Positions 34,490-43,374 of a stretch of 64,000 nt of DNA are shown here, in pieces. Numbering within the stretch: the stretch's first letter is position 1; each line of letters starts with the position of its first letter. Below the pieces are notes generated by a model. The model was not told the origin of the DNA. It did no database searches and saw only the letters and a list, made by a program, of their open reading frames with translations. This stretch comes from Paenibacillus melissococcoides. GTDB lineage: Bacteria; Bacillota; Bacilli; Paenibacillales; Paenibacillaceae. The position numbers and the translations under genes are program-made. The DNA is taken from contig CALYLO010000007.1 of assembly GCA_944800085.1 (NCBI GenBank), positions 152,501-216,500 on the forward strand, written 5' to 3'.

Positions 34490-35701
34490 TTAGCCGATAT
34501 GCCGGTTCCGCCCCGCTCCCAGTCCGGCGACAACCATGATGGAGGATGTCGCGAGCAAGGTGATGATCGGCCATGTCCAGGCCGCTGTCAGGTCATGCAG
34601 CGCCCCGAGGCATATCGGGCCGAGCGCCGCCAGCGCATAGCCCATCGATTGCGCCATGCCGGACAGCGCCGCCGCTTGCGTCGCATTTTTGGCGCGAAGC
34701 GCGATGAAGGTAAGCGCCAGGCTGATGCAGATGCTCTGCCCGATCCCCATCAGGATGACCGATACGGTCGCGATGGCGGCGTTATCGATCAGCAGGCCGG
34801 CGTACCCGGCCATGCCGACGAGGGCTCCAGCCGCGGCCACGAGCCGTTGGTCCTTCAACCGTTCCGCAATCGCCGGAACCAGGAAGTTGAACGGAATGCC
34901 GGTCAACTGCATGACCGACAGCATCCAGCCGGCATTGACGGGAGACCAGCCGTGACTGAGCAGAATCTCCGGCAGCCAGGCGACGGATACATAATAATTG
35001 AAGGATTGGAAGCCCATATAGAGCGTAACCTGCCAGGCAAGACCGGACTTCCATACATTCGCGGTCTTGCCGGAGGCGGCGCGCTTCGCGCCTCCTCCGC
35101 TCCGCGCCTTGGCGGATCGGGCCATCGGCAGCCAGACCAGCAGGCCGAGCAGCGACAGCGCGGCCCACACCAGGAGCGTGTTCCGCCATCCCCAGCCTGC
35201 GCCCTGAGACAGCGGAACGCTGACACCCGATGCGATCGAGGCGAAGATGCTCATCGTCATGCTGTACAGGCCGGTCATGAAGCCGACCCGGTTGATGAAG
35301 TTCTGCTTCACGATGCTAGGCAGCAGGACGTTGCAGACGGCGATCCCGATGCCGACGCCTGCGGTGCCGACGAACAGCAGCGGAATCGAATCGAAGGCGC
35401 GAAGCCCGATCCCGATCGTCATGAGCGCCAGCGTCGCGACCAGCGTGCGCTCGGTCCCGTAGCGGCGCGCCAGCGAAGGCGCGAACGGAGACAAAACGGC
35501 GAAGCCGATAAGCGGTATCGTCGTAAGCCAGCCGACGGCCCCGTTCGACAAGCCGGTATCATCGCGAATGAAGCCGATGAGCGGTCCGACCGAAGCGATG
35601 GCGGCGCGCATGTTCGCGCCCACAAGCACAATCCCCAATAAGAGCATCACTAACGTTTTATTTGACGGAACCGGTTGTTCTGCCTGCAGTGCGGGTCTCA
35701 A
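34490..35701 (-). CDS. CynX/NimT-family MFS transporter
   Basis: The 403-residue protein has about 12 membrane segments. The N-terminal LGIVLVGANMRAAIASVGPLI is characteristic of the CynX/NimT (cyanate or nitroimidazole-type) branch of the major facilitator superfamily, which includes B. subtilis YycB. The start is a TTG at 35701 behind GGGAGAG. A FadR-type GntR regulator is encoded immediately upstream on the same strand. The substrate is unknown; family members move small anions such as cyanate or export drugs. Confidence 0.88.
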   Translation of the reverse strand: MRPALQAEQPVPSNKTLVMLLLGIVLVGANMRAAIASVGPLIGFIRDDTGLSNGAVGWLTTIPLIGFAVLSPFAPSLARRYGTERTLVATLALMTIGIGLRAFDSIPLLFVGTAGVGIGIAVCNVLLPSIVKQNFINRVGFMTGLYSMTMSIFASIASGVSVPLSQGAGWGWRNTLLVWAALSLLGLLVWLPMARSAKARSGGGAKRAASGKTANVWKSGLAWQVTLYMGFQSFNYYVSVAWLPEILLSHGWSPVNAGWMLSVMQLTGIPFNFLVPAIAERLKDQRLVAAAGALVGMAGYAGLLIDNAAIATVSVILMGIGQSICISLALTFIALRAKNATQAAALSGMAQSMGYALAALGPICLGALHDLTAAWTWPIITLLATSSIMVVAGLGAGRNRHIG

Positions 35702-35820
35702 TATGCATCTCTCCCTCTTTGTATCTCTACATTTATCTGTTTACATCTGTCTTCTCTCCATGTGTACGTTATGTGTAAGCCGAATAGGCATCCATAGGCA
35801 TATATCTGCCGGTCAGCCAT

Positions 35821-36501
35821 TCATTCGGAAATTTCCAAGTTCAGCTCCAGCAATTGGCGTACGAGCCGCTGCGCGGCATTCCCGTCCTGCCGCTCGATCG
35901 CGTCGACCAGCTCCTCGTGGAAGCAGGCCATCTTCTCCCGCTGCGGGCTGCGCTTGATGAACAGGTCCACCGATTGCCTTACCGCATCCGCAATGCTGCT
36001 GTATAGGTTAACCAGCAGCTGATTATGCGTCGCCGCCGCCAAGGCTAGGTGAAACTGATAATCATGACGGACATAAGCGTCATCGTCCCCGAGGCGGAAC
36101 GCCTCGTTCGCCTGGCTGAGCCAGCGGCGCATCGCATCCAGATCCGCATCCGTGCGGCGCTCCGCAGCCAGCCGCGCGATCTCCCGCTCCAGACAGAAGC
36201 GGACCTCGGCCGCTTCTCTTATATCCGCCTTCCTTAATTGATGATGAAGGATCGCATTCAAGCTGCTCTTCGAGCAGACATACGTTCCGTCGCCCTGCCT
36301 CGCTTCCAGCACGCCGACATGAATAAGCGATTTCACCGCTTCCCGAATGCTGTTGCGGCTGATGCCAAAAGCTTGAACGAGCTCCGGCTCCGGCGGAATG
36401 CGACTGTCTAATGGCCACGATTCGGACTGTATTAACTCCTCCATTCGTTCAATCGCCTGCTCCACTAACGTTTGTTTTTTTAAAGGGCGGTGTTCCACCA
36501 T
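35821..36501 (-). CDS. FadR-type GntR transcriptional regulator
   Basis: The 226-residue protein has an N-terminal winged helix (MEELIQSESWPLDSRIPPEP, FGISRNSIREAVKSLIHVGV) and a C-terminal all-helical FCD domain. The FCD metal site is suggested by the histidines in DYQFHLALAAATHN and FHEELVDA. It probably controls the downstream permease gene in response to an organic acid. ATG 36501 lies only three bases after AAGGAGG, so the next codon, GTG at 36498, may be the real start. Confidence 0.9.
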   Translation of the reverse strand: MVEHRPLKKQTLVEQAIERMEELIQSESWPLDSRIPPEPELVQAFGISRNSIREAVKSLIHVGVLEARQGDGTYVCSKSSLNAILHHQLRKADIREAAEVRFCLEREIARLAAERRTDADLDAMRRWLSQANEAFRLGDDDAYVRHDYQFHLALAAATHNQLLVNLYSSIADAVRQSVDLFIKRSPQREKMACFHEELVDAIERQDGNAAQRLVRQLLELNLEISE

Positions 36502-36601
36502 GCTCCTCCTTACATTTTTAAACATAGGATGATTGGATGTGTTGTGTGTGTTTTATATTACATACAAATGAGAGACATTGTCAATTAAACCTCTTAACAT
36601 T

Positions 36602-36640
36602 AAAAAACGCCAAGCCTATACTTCCCGGCGGCTTGGCGTT
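36602..36640 (-). terminator. Terminator of the stalk-domain gene
   Basis: An 11-bp perfect stem (AACGCCAAGCC with GGCTTGGCGTT) is followed on the minus strand by TTTTTT. Confidence 0.9.
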
Positions 36641-36753
36641 AATATCGTATGTAAACTTTGATGATGGTGATATTTACATCTTCTTCATTCAATGGATTTT
36701 TTCTATGCTTAAGAGCAAGTATTTCACATGCTCCGTCGACTGGGGAACATGGA

Positions 36754-37947
36754 TCATTTTCTCAACTCAGCAATTGCCTGATCAACAATCTGCTTCCGTT
36801 CCGCCAACTGTTGTTTCATAGCATTAATACGAGCAAGCGCTTTTTGTTCTTTCTGTAAATCTTCAATTTGCTGCTGTAACGAATCAATTTGTTGCGAGTA
36901 TTTTTCTTTTTTCGCCTTTGCTTCCCATGAATCATCCAAAGCAAGTACATTACGTTTTGATTGAATGTCCAGTTTTTCTTTACTTAACCCTAAGATCAGC
37001 TCATCATATTTCTCATCACTATATCTGCTAGCTAGGGGATACTCGCTTTGTATAGCTTGGATCTGGGAATTGATATATCTTTCAAGTTTCTCATAATCAC
37101 TTCGTAACTCTCTAATTTTTCCTGATACATCATTCTGAACAGTCTGCTCAGGCGCAGTGCTTATATTATCTCCGTGTTCAACCGGTTGTACTGTATTTTC
37201 CTTATCGTTTGCTGAATATTGGGAAGAAAGGTCGTCCTCATCGTCTGTTGAATATTTAATAAATAGGCTGTCCTCTCGTTGCTCAGTTTGAAAACCCTGT
37301 TGTTTCTTCAATTTGGAACCGATGTCAATTCGTAAAAGTTTCTGGTCAAAATTAATTTGATAACCCAATGCCTTAACGACATCCTCTAGCGGCAAATATA
37401 CGCTTCCCCCAATTTTTTTCGGAGCTTGAGATACTCTAATATCTTTCCCATTTACATTTATCATATCGCTTTCCTGTAAGTATCTTACTTCCCCTAATTT
37501 TGAAATATACACGTGCTCATTCGTTACACTATCGGTTGTCCATTGAGTACGTGGCCACAAATACAAGAGAATATTGGAAGTAGCCATTACACGGTTTCCT
37601 ATAGTTAGAGTGTAAACATCTTTTTGCAGCTTGTTATCAATATATAAATGATAGTTCAACGGAGTGAACCCTACATTATTCACACTATCTATTGCGTACC
37701 GGGTTAGTGACAAGTATATGTCTCCTTCTTTGACCCCAACATGATATCCAGTTATATCGGATAATTCTCTTAAAGGCAAGTATGTGGTATTGTTAATAAT
37801 TACAGGCTTAGTGCTCATATACTGTTCTTCCTTATTAATGAATATTTTAGCGTTGGATGTTTTGGCAATTAGATCTCCGCTTGCAGCAAAGGATATGCCA
37901 GAAAAAAATATGGCGCCGCACAAAAACCCAAGTAAGAACTTCTTCAT
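36754..37947 (-). CDS. Secreted stalk-domain protein with C-terminal coiled coil
   Basis: The 397-residue protein starts with a signal peptide (MKKFLLGFLCGAIFFSGISFAAS). Two copper-amine-oxidase-N-like stalk modules follow. One is near residues 30-80 (PVIINNTTYLPLRELSDITG) and the other near 165-215 (IGGSVYLPLEDVVKALGYQI). These domains bind the cell surface in Paenibacillus and do not imply oxidase activity. The last 130 residues are a charged coiled coil. The gene is markedly AT-rich compared with both neighbours and has a terminator of its own, which suggests horizontal acquisition. The function is unknown. Confidence 0.85.
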   Translation of the reverse strand: MKKFLLGFLCGAIFFSGISFAASGDLIAKTSNAKIFINKEEQYMSTKPVIINNTTYLPLRELSDITGYHVGVKEGDIYLSLTRYAIDSVNNVGFTPLNYHLYIDNKLQKDVYTLTIGNRVMATSNILLYLWPRTQWTTDSVTNEHVYISKLGEVRYLQESDMINVNGKDIRVSQAPKKIGGSVYLPLEDVVKALGYQINFDQKLLRIDIGSKLKKQQGFQTEQREDSLFIKYSTDDEDDLSSQYSANDKENTVQPVEHGDNISTAPEQTVQNDVSGKIRELRSDYEKLERYINSQIQAIQSEYPLASRYSDEKYDELILGLSKEKLDIQSKRNVLALDDSWEAKAKKEKYSQQIDSLQQQIEDLQKEQKALARINAMKQQLAERKQIVDQAIAELRK

Positions 37948-38147
37948 TTAGTATATCTCCTTTATGTGAAATTACGTGTATGGTCAGTACGCTTCAAAGA
38001 GAAGGCTCGTCATACACATTCTGTCAACTCCTTTTATCGGTATGAGAAGTGAAAAGGATTACCTCTACCTATGAAATTTTCCGTCCTTATGTAGCTTTAC
38101 TCTAACCAAATTGGGCAGACCTTGAATAAATATACGTTCATTAACCC

Positions 38148-38182
38148 AAAAAGACCTGTGCTCCCTATGGGACACAGGTCTT
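38148..38182 (-). terminator. Terminator of ywhD
   Basis: AAGACCTGTG pairs with CACAGGTCTT, with an inner TCCC/GGGA pairing, and TTTTTGG follows on the minus strand. Confidence 0.88.
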
Positions 38183-38215
38183 CTTCATGTAACATCTTTC
38201 TTCATCGTTGGGTTA

Positions 38216-38716
38216 CTATGCCAGCTTCGACTTCAATTCCTCCGATGAACGCTCCCACCATTCCGCATTATGCGTCATCAGCAGCTCGCGCAGCGCCGCC
38301 TTCTCTTCCGCGTCGAGTCCGTCCACAATGATGCGGCGCTTCATCGCGTAATCCATATTGTTCACATGGTCGGCGAGAATCTTCCAGCCGCGTCTCGCCT
38401 CCGTATCGATGAGCATCTCGCAGGCGGTGACTCCGCCATAGGATGTTCCTTCCGCCGTCCGATCGACCGCAACCCACACGATCCAGCAGCGGCGGCCATT
38501 CGGCACGTCCTCGCGGTTCGGGGAGAACTTGATGCCCCGCTCCACCTTGCTCTTCGCATGCATGGCCCCCATATCGATGTATGCCCGGCCTTCGTCAATA
38601 ATGACCGGAGAGACATTGTTCAAATCGATGCTGCCGGCGCCAAATCCTTTATGCTTAGTGCCGCTCACGACATTAAGCGCGATGGGCTTCTTCATCTTCT
38701 TATCGGAAGATTCCAT
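38216..38716 (-). CDS. ywhD: YwhD family protein
   Basis: The 166-residue protein matches the YwhD family of Bacillota in length and in segments such as GTKHKGFGAGSIDLNNVSPV, GAMHAKSKVERGIKF and MTHNAEWWERSSEELKSKL. No function is established and no catalytic motif is visible. ATG 38716 follows AGGAAGGAGTG. In B. subtilis ywhD lies near ywhE and speE, so the neighbourhood is conserved although the order is loosened by intervening genes here. Confidence 0.88.
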   Translation of the reverse strand: MESSDKKMKKPIALNVVSGTKHKGFGAGSIDLNNVSPVIIDEGRAYIDMGAMHAKSKVERGIKFSPNREDVPNGRRCWIVWVAVDRTAEGTSYGGVTACEMLIDTEARRGWKILADHVNNMDYAMKRRIIVDGLDAEEKAALRELLMTHNAEWWERSSEELKSKLA

Positions 38717-38854
38717 TCCGCACACTCCTTCCTCACCCGATGCTCCTGACTGCGGAGAGGCCGGGTATCAAAATCATTTTCATTTTAGCTAATATTCCGC
38801 AAAAAGCCAACATATACATGCCATAGATGCTTGTCAACGGGAGGTAAGAATCGT

Positions 38855-40831
38855 ATGACCCGACGCAAAAATTATCGCCCACTGCTCTGGATCGCCGCAG
38901 TTCTCATCGTAAGCTCCGTCTTGTATGTCCGCTTCTGGCCTTCTGAGTCGGTCCCATCCCTCGGTTCGGACATGCCGAAGAACATCGCTATGGAGCCCGT
39001 TACTCCGCAGAAGGTCGAGACTCCGGCTGCAGAAGTGCTCAGTGAACGTATCGTTGAATATCATATCAATGTCAGACTGGACGAGTCGGCTCATCTGCTC
39101 CAGGGCGCCCAGACCGTAACGTGGATTAACCCGGGCAAAAAAACGGTAAACGAGCTCTACTTCCATCTGTATCCGAATGCATTCGAGTCCCCGGACACGA
39201 CCTTCATGCGGGAGTCGGGAGGCAGGCTGCGGGAAGACGCCATGCCGGCTGACGGGTACGGCGGCATAAGCTTAACGGCGCTGGAGACGACCGACGGAAT
39301 GTCCTTAATGAACCGGATTGAATATGTGCAACCCGACGACGGCAATGCGAAGGACAAGACGCTTATGAAAATTCGGCTTCCTCAGCCGGTCAAGAGCTAT
39401 GAGAAAATAACGCTCACCATGAAATTCGAAGTGAAGCTGCCCAAAGTATTCGCCCGCATGGGGTACGCGGAGGATTTCGTTATGGCCGGGCAATGGTTCC
39501 CCAAGCTGGCCGCTTATGAGAAGGTCGGGGTAAGAGGCCGCTCGGCAGAAGGCTGGAATCTGCACCAATACCACGGCAACTCCGAGTTTTACGCCAATTA
39601 TGGCATTTACAGCGTCAATATTCAGGTTCCCGATACCTATACCGTCGCGGCAACAGGCTTCCCTACGAAGACGCCAGTGCTGGCGAACGGCCGCAAGACG
39701 TATCAGTTCTATGCCGACGATGTTCATGACTTCGCGTGGGCCGCCTCGCCGAACTTCATCTATGCTGAGGAGCCGTTCTCATCGCGGAATGTGCCGGGCG
39801 TGCGCATCAAGCTCTATCTCGATCCGAAGCATGAGAATTTGAAGGAACGATATCTGTATGCGGCGAAAGCCGCGCTCTCCAAGTTAAGCGAATGGTACGG
39901 CCCGTATCCTTATTCGACCCTGTCCATTGTCGTCCCGCCCAAGGCGGGCAACGGCGCAGGCGGCATGGAATATCCGACGCTTGTGACCGCCTTCGGGGCG
40001 GAAGACGACAGCCCGGGATATAATTTGGAACGAACCGTCGTTCATGAGATCGGACACCAATACTTCTACGGGCTGCTCGCCTCCAATGAATTCGAGGAAC
40101 CGTGGCTGGACGAGGGCTTTACCTCCTATGCCGAAGATAAGCTGATGGAGCATGAATTCGGAGTCACGCCGAATCTGGCCGTGGAAGGAAGCTATATGAC
40201 GGACCCGGCCCCGCTCAAGCTGGCAGCCTGGGAATACAAGGGCCATAGACATTATGCCGAAAATGTGTACATGCGTTCCAAGCTGGTCCTGATCGCCATC
40301 GAGAAGCAGGTCGGCGAAAAGACGATGCACCGCATTATGCGGACGTATACGCAGAAGTACCGCTTCAAGCATCCGACGACCTCAGATTTCCAGCGTGTCG
40401 TCGAGGAGGTCACCAAGCGGAAATGGACCGATTTCTTCAATCAATATATTTACGGAAATCAGATGGCGGACTTCGCTGTCGAGGGGATCGATACCCGCGT
40501 CGTGGAGAGCGAGGGAACTCCCCGCTACGAGGCCACGGTTCACATCGTGAAAAAGGGGGCCGATTATCCAAGCGTGCCGATTGTATTCCACTTCGCGGAC
40601 GGCAACACCACCCGCAAGGTGTGGAACGGAGACGGTGAACGGATGCAGTACCGGATTAGCCATACGGCGCCGCTGGACTGGGTCATGATCGACCCGCTCT
40701 ATACGATTGTCGTGGAGAATAAGCATATCAACAATTATATGAAGGCGCATGTGGAGGAGCCTGTCCGCACCCGCGTCAATCTGTCCATTATCAAATTGCT
40801 TGAAATGATCTCGAGCGCAGTGGGGTGGTGA
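38855..40831 (+). CDS. Membrane-anchored M1-family metallopeptidase
   Basis: The 658-residue protein has one N-terminal membrane anchor (residues about 8-28). The aminopeptidase N-like domain has the zinc motif HEIGHQYFYGLLASNEFEEP followed by the third ligand in WLDEGFTSYAED. A GAMEN-like substrate motif GAGGMEYPTL lies upstream of it, as usual for M1 enzymes. The active site should face outwards. ATG 38855 follows GGGAGGT. The next gene starts six bases after its stop codon and encodes a membrane protein, so the two probably work together. The physiological substrate is unknown. Confidence 0.9.
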   Translation: MTRRKNYRPLLWIAAVLIVSSVLYVRFWPSESVPSLGSDMPKNIAMEPVTPQKVETPAAEVLSERIVEYHINVRLDESAHLLQGAQTVTWINPGKKTVNELYFHLYPNAFESPDTTFMRESGGRLREDAMPADGYGGISLTALETTDGMSLMNRIEYVQPDDGNAKDKTLMKIRLPQPVKSYEKITLTMKFEVKLPKVFARMGYAEDFVMAGQWFPKLAAYEKVGVRGRSAEGWNLHQYHGNSEFYANYGIYSVNIQVPDTYTVAATGFPTKTPVLANGRKTYQFYADDVHDFAWAASPNFIYAEEPFSSRNVPGVRIKLYLDPKHENLKERYLYAAKAALSKLSEWYGPYPYSTLSIVVPPKAGNGAGGMEYPTLVTAFGAEDDSPGYNLERTVVHEIGHQYFYGLLASNEFEEPWLDEGFTSYAEDKLMEHEFGVTPNLAVEGSYMTDPAPLKLAAWEYKGHRHYAENVYMRSKLVLIAIEKQVGEKTMHRIMRTYTQKYRFKHPTTSDFQRVVEEVTKRKWTDFFNQYIYGNQMADFAVEGIDTRVVESEGTPRYEATVHIVKKGADYPSVPIVFHFADGNTTRKVWNGDGERMQYRISHTAPLDWVMIDPLYTIVVENKHINNYMKAHVEEPVRTRVNLSIIKLLEMISSAVGW

Positions 40832-40836
40832 ATCGA

Positions 40837-41658
40837 ATGAAAGCCTATATGAGCCATGGTCTATCCTGGGTGAAGGAGCATATCTATATCGCAGTCATCC
40901 TCTTCTTATATCAATTATTATGGGGCTTCTTCGTCTATCGCTTCGTTGACGGCGCGGTGATGCCCGTCCTGCAGCGCTATCCCGATCCCGCGCCGACCGA
41001 GATGACGGCACGGCTGTTTCTGGCCGAGAGCCAGTTCCATCTGATGAAGACGAACGATTACTTGCCCTTTCTATGGACGTTGGCCGCCTTTATCTTCATC
41101 CGCCTGCTGCTGACGCCATTCATCCGGGCCGGCGTATTCTATTCCATGGCACGGCAATCCGGTTCGGGGCTCGCTTTTTTCGAAGGAATCAAATCGATCT
41201 GGAAGCCGATGCTGCTCCTCTACTGGATTGAGACCTTGCTTATCGCGCTTCCTGCCTACTGGTTCATCCCGCATGCCGTGCGCCAGTTCGCGGACCGTCC
41301 GACGCTGGCGGCCGTGATGACCGACATCGTGCCTTACGCTGCCTTGTGGCTGCTGGGCGCGTGGGTTATCCGCCAATTGTTCCTGTCGATGCAGTTCGGG
41401 GCCGCCTCGGAGCTTCCTATCCTGCATGCCCTCCTCCAAGGGATTCGACGCATGGCTCCGCTGCTCGGCTTGTCCGCCGTCTTTGCCGGCATTGCCCTGC
41501 TATCCGGTCTTCTGTTCACCGCGGCGGGCATGTTCTGGACAGGGCTGACGGCGCTGATTCTGCAGCAGGCGTTCCCTGCCGTCCGCACGCTGCTCCAGCT
41601 ATGGGGATTATCCTCCCGCTATTCGGTATGGCAGCAATCGGGAACGGAAGAGAAATAA
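40837..41658 (+). CDS. Hypothetical multi-pass membrane protein
   Basis: The 273-residue protein has about five membrane segments (for example IYIAVILFLYQLLWGFFVY and LPFLWTLAAFIFIRLLLTPF). I do not recognise the family and see no catalytic motif. It follows the M1 peptidase gene directly, with the binding site inside the end of that gene, which implies translational coupling. A role in anchoring or assisting the peptidase is possible but not shown. ATG 40837 is chosen over two GTG codons upstream because GGGGTGG stands eight bases before it. Confidence 0.75.
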   Translation: MKAYMSHGLSWVKEHIYIAVILFLYQLLWGFFVYRFVDGAVMPVLQRYPDPAPTEMTARLFLAESQFHLMKTNDYLPFLWTLAAFIFIRLLLTPFIRAGVFYSMARQSGSGLAFFEGIKSIWKPMLLLYWIETLLIALPAYWFIPHAVRQFADRPTLAAVMTDIVPYAALWLLGAWVIRQLFLSMQFGAASELPILHALLQGIRRMAPLLGLSAVFAGIALLSGLLFTAAGMFWTGLTALILQQAFPAVRTLLQLWGLSSRYSVWQQSGTEEK

Positions 41659-41718
41659 GGCGAGAGAAGTGGCTATTAATTTCTGTCTGTTCGAGGTTAA
41701 TCCTTCCCTTGAATTCCA

Positions 41719-41767
41719 AAAACTTGTCCATTTCGTCACACCGTGGCGATCCGGACAAGTTTTTTTG
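41719..41767 (+). terminator. Terminator of the M1 peptidase operon
   Basis: AAACTTGTCC (41720-41729) pairs with GGACAAGTTT (41753-41762), followed by TTTTT. Confidence 0.9.
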
Positions 41768-41788
41768 GTATTTATGGACAAAAAGTAT

Positions 41789-41817
41789 TTGTCAAAGCAA
41801 AAAAGGTCTGTTACAAT
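41789..41817 (+). promoter_or_regulatory. Sigma-A promoter of the c-di-AMP riboswitch transcript
   Basis: TTGTCA (41789-41794) and TACAAT (41812-41817) are separated by 17 bases. The transcript would start near 41824, about 75-100 bases before the aptamer. Confidence 0.75.
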
Positions 41818-41899
41818 AAGTCGTAGATTTATTACAACTTTGTCATGAAAACGGCAATATCTCTTGCATTTTTGTTACATATCATTGGACCTAAATCTT

Positions 41900-42037
41900 A
41901 GACAAAGAATGCCGAATTTCCGGATGTCCGGAAAGCGGGGGAACCAGTTTTTTGGGTGAATTGATCTCATTCGCTTCGATCAGAGATCATAGGGGACCTT
42001 CAACCGAACCCTCCAGCTAACCTCGCAGGCAAGGAAG
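41900..42037 (+). promoter_or_regulatory. c-di-AMP riboswitch (ydaO/yuaA type)
   Basis: The sequence carries the conserved ydaO-leader blocks AGCGGGGGAACCAG, TTGGGTGAAT, AGGGGACCTTCAACCGAA and CAGCTAACCTCGCAGGC in order. This class binds cyclic di-AMP and usually turns off cell-wall hydrolase and osmolyte transporter genes. No strong terminator is seen between the aptamer and the start codon, so occlusion of the AAGGGG binding site may be the mechanism. Confidence 0.92.
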
Positions 42038-42049
42038 GGGCTTTATCAT

Positions 42050-42523
42050 TTGAAGAAGAAGTTGGTAACTGCTGCATTGGGGCTTGGCCTCCTGTTCTCT
42101 TTCAGCGCAGGCAGCGCATTTGCAGCCACGAAGATGGATTCGACGATTGACGATTTGCTAGGTATTTCTTACATGTATGGCGGTTCAACAACGAGTGGCT
42201 TCGACTGTTCTGGCTTCACGAAGTACGTATTCGACAAATTCAACATTGATCTGCCGCGTTCGTCTTCTTCCCAATTCGAAGTTGGCGAGAAGGTGAGCAA
42301 AAGCGAGCTTCGTCCTGGCGACCTGGTGTTTTTTGACACTAGCGGCGGCAATGGCGTATCGCATGTCGGCATCTATGTCGGAGACGGCAAGTTCGCCCAT
42401 GCTTCGACGAACAAAGGCACGCGGATTGATGAATTGAGCATGGATTATTATGAAAAGCGTTATGTTGGTGCCCGCCGCGTCATGAGCGAGAAGGAATACA
42501 TCACCTACGCGACGGAAGAGTAA
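42050..42523 (+). CDS. Secreted NlpC/P60 peptidoglycan hydrolase
   Basis: The 157-residue protein has a signal peptide (residues 1-25, ending SAFAAT) and one NlpC/P60 domain. The catalytic Cys is in GFDCSGFTKYVF near residue 52 and the His in VSHVGIYVGDGKFAHA. It should cut the gamma-D-Glu-diamino acid bond of peptidoglycan stems. No binding module is present, so it is a minimal hydrolase. The start is TTG 42050 behind AAGGAAGGGG. The c-di-AMP riboswitch upstream links wall hydrolysis to c-di-AMP level, as for related genes in other Bacillota. Confidence 0.93.
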   Translation: MKKKLVTAALGLGLLFSFSAGSAFAATKMDSTIDDLLGISYMYGGSTTSGFDCSGFTKYVFDKFNIDLPRSSSSQFEVGEKVSKSELRPGDLVFFDTSGGNGVSHVGIYVGDGKFAHASTNKGTRIDELSMDYYEKRYVGARRVMSEKEYITYATEE

Positions 42524-42551
42524 TATCGCAATCATTTTATATTGGTTACCT

Positions 42552-42593
42552 AACCCGATGGGAAGCGAATAATCGCTGCTTATCGGGTTTTTA
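42552..42593 (+). terminator. Terminator of the NlpC/P60 gene
   Basis: AACCCGAT (42552-42559) pairs with ATCGGGTT (42582-42589), with an internal AGCGA/TCGCT stem, followed by TTT. Confidence 0.85.
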
Positions 42594-42766
42594 CATTTCC
42601 CTGCCAATCAACCTGGACTATAAATCATATGCTTGCTAGCTCGGATTCGTTCTGGTCCTTTGGAGTAGAAAAGAGTTCCTATCCATGACTTACCCCGTAT
42701 TGCCGCAATTGGAACTCCATTTTGAATCCGGATGGGTGAAGGGCCAGCCTCCCCTTTATAAAGAGT

Positions 42767-42800
42767 GCAGACTGCCTTGTCAAGCAGCAAGGCAGTCTGC
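42767..42800. repeat. 13-bp perfect hairpin downstream of a secreted-protein gene
   Basis: GCAGACTGCCTTG and its exact complement are separated by eight bases. There is no T-run on either strand. It lies 63 bases past the stop codon of the minus-strand gene at 42863. The rest of this 339-base gap shows nothing else. Confidence 0.6.
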
Positions 42801-42862
42801 TCGGGCCGAACAGAGCTCTTGGTTTACTCTCCTACCTCATCTGTCTTCCACAAGACCGGCAA

Positions 42863-43270
42863 TTATTCGCCATGACGCTCCATATTGCGATGTTTCTCGT
42901 GGAACAGTCTTCCTTCCTTGCCCAGCTTTTCCCTCAACTCTTGTCGAATCTGCTTGCTGGTCTTGCCTTCCGTCGCAATGCCATGCTTCTTCGCAAGCAG
43001 CAGTATTTTTTTCTCGTGCAGCGATTTCATCTGCTTCCGCAATTCTTGCATCTGCGTCTTGATCTGCTCCAATTCCTTATCCGTATCGGCCGTTTGCACG
43101 GAACTGCCCTTATCCGGCGCGTTCTTCGGCTGCGCGGTATCCGATACGACCTGTCCGGAAGGCTGCCATAGGGCCGCTTCACTGGCGCTTCCCGCTTCTG
43201 CCGCGACCGGAGAGGCAAGCAGCAGAACCATGAGGGTCGTCCATGCTGCTACGGCCGGTGTCCGCTTCAT
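42863..43270 (-). CDS. Small secreted protein with charged helical tail
   Basis: The 135-residue protein has a signal peptide (MKRTPAVAAWTTLMVLLLAS, cleavage near VAAEA). The mature part is a charged helix with coiled-coil character (LEQIKTQMQELRKQMKSLHE) and ends rich in Lys, Arg and His. I do not recognise a domain. ATG 43270 follows AAGGAGGTGG. The downstream neighbours give no functional hint. Confidence 0.75.
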   Translation of the reverse strand: MKRTPAVAAWTTLMVLLLASPVAAEAGSASEAALWQPSGQVVSDTAQPKNAPDKGSSVQTADTDKELEQIKTQMQELRKQMKSLHEKKILLLAKKHGIATEGKTSKQIRQELREKLGKEGRLFHEKHRNMERHGE

Positions 43271-43374
43271 GAGTATCCACCTCCTTATGCCGAAGTTGGT
43301 ACTAGTATGTTCATCCAACCTGAAACCAAACTGAAAGGAGATTAAAAGTTTGTTCAGGTCTGATAGATAGTCAT

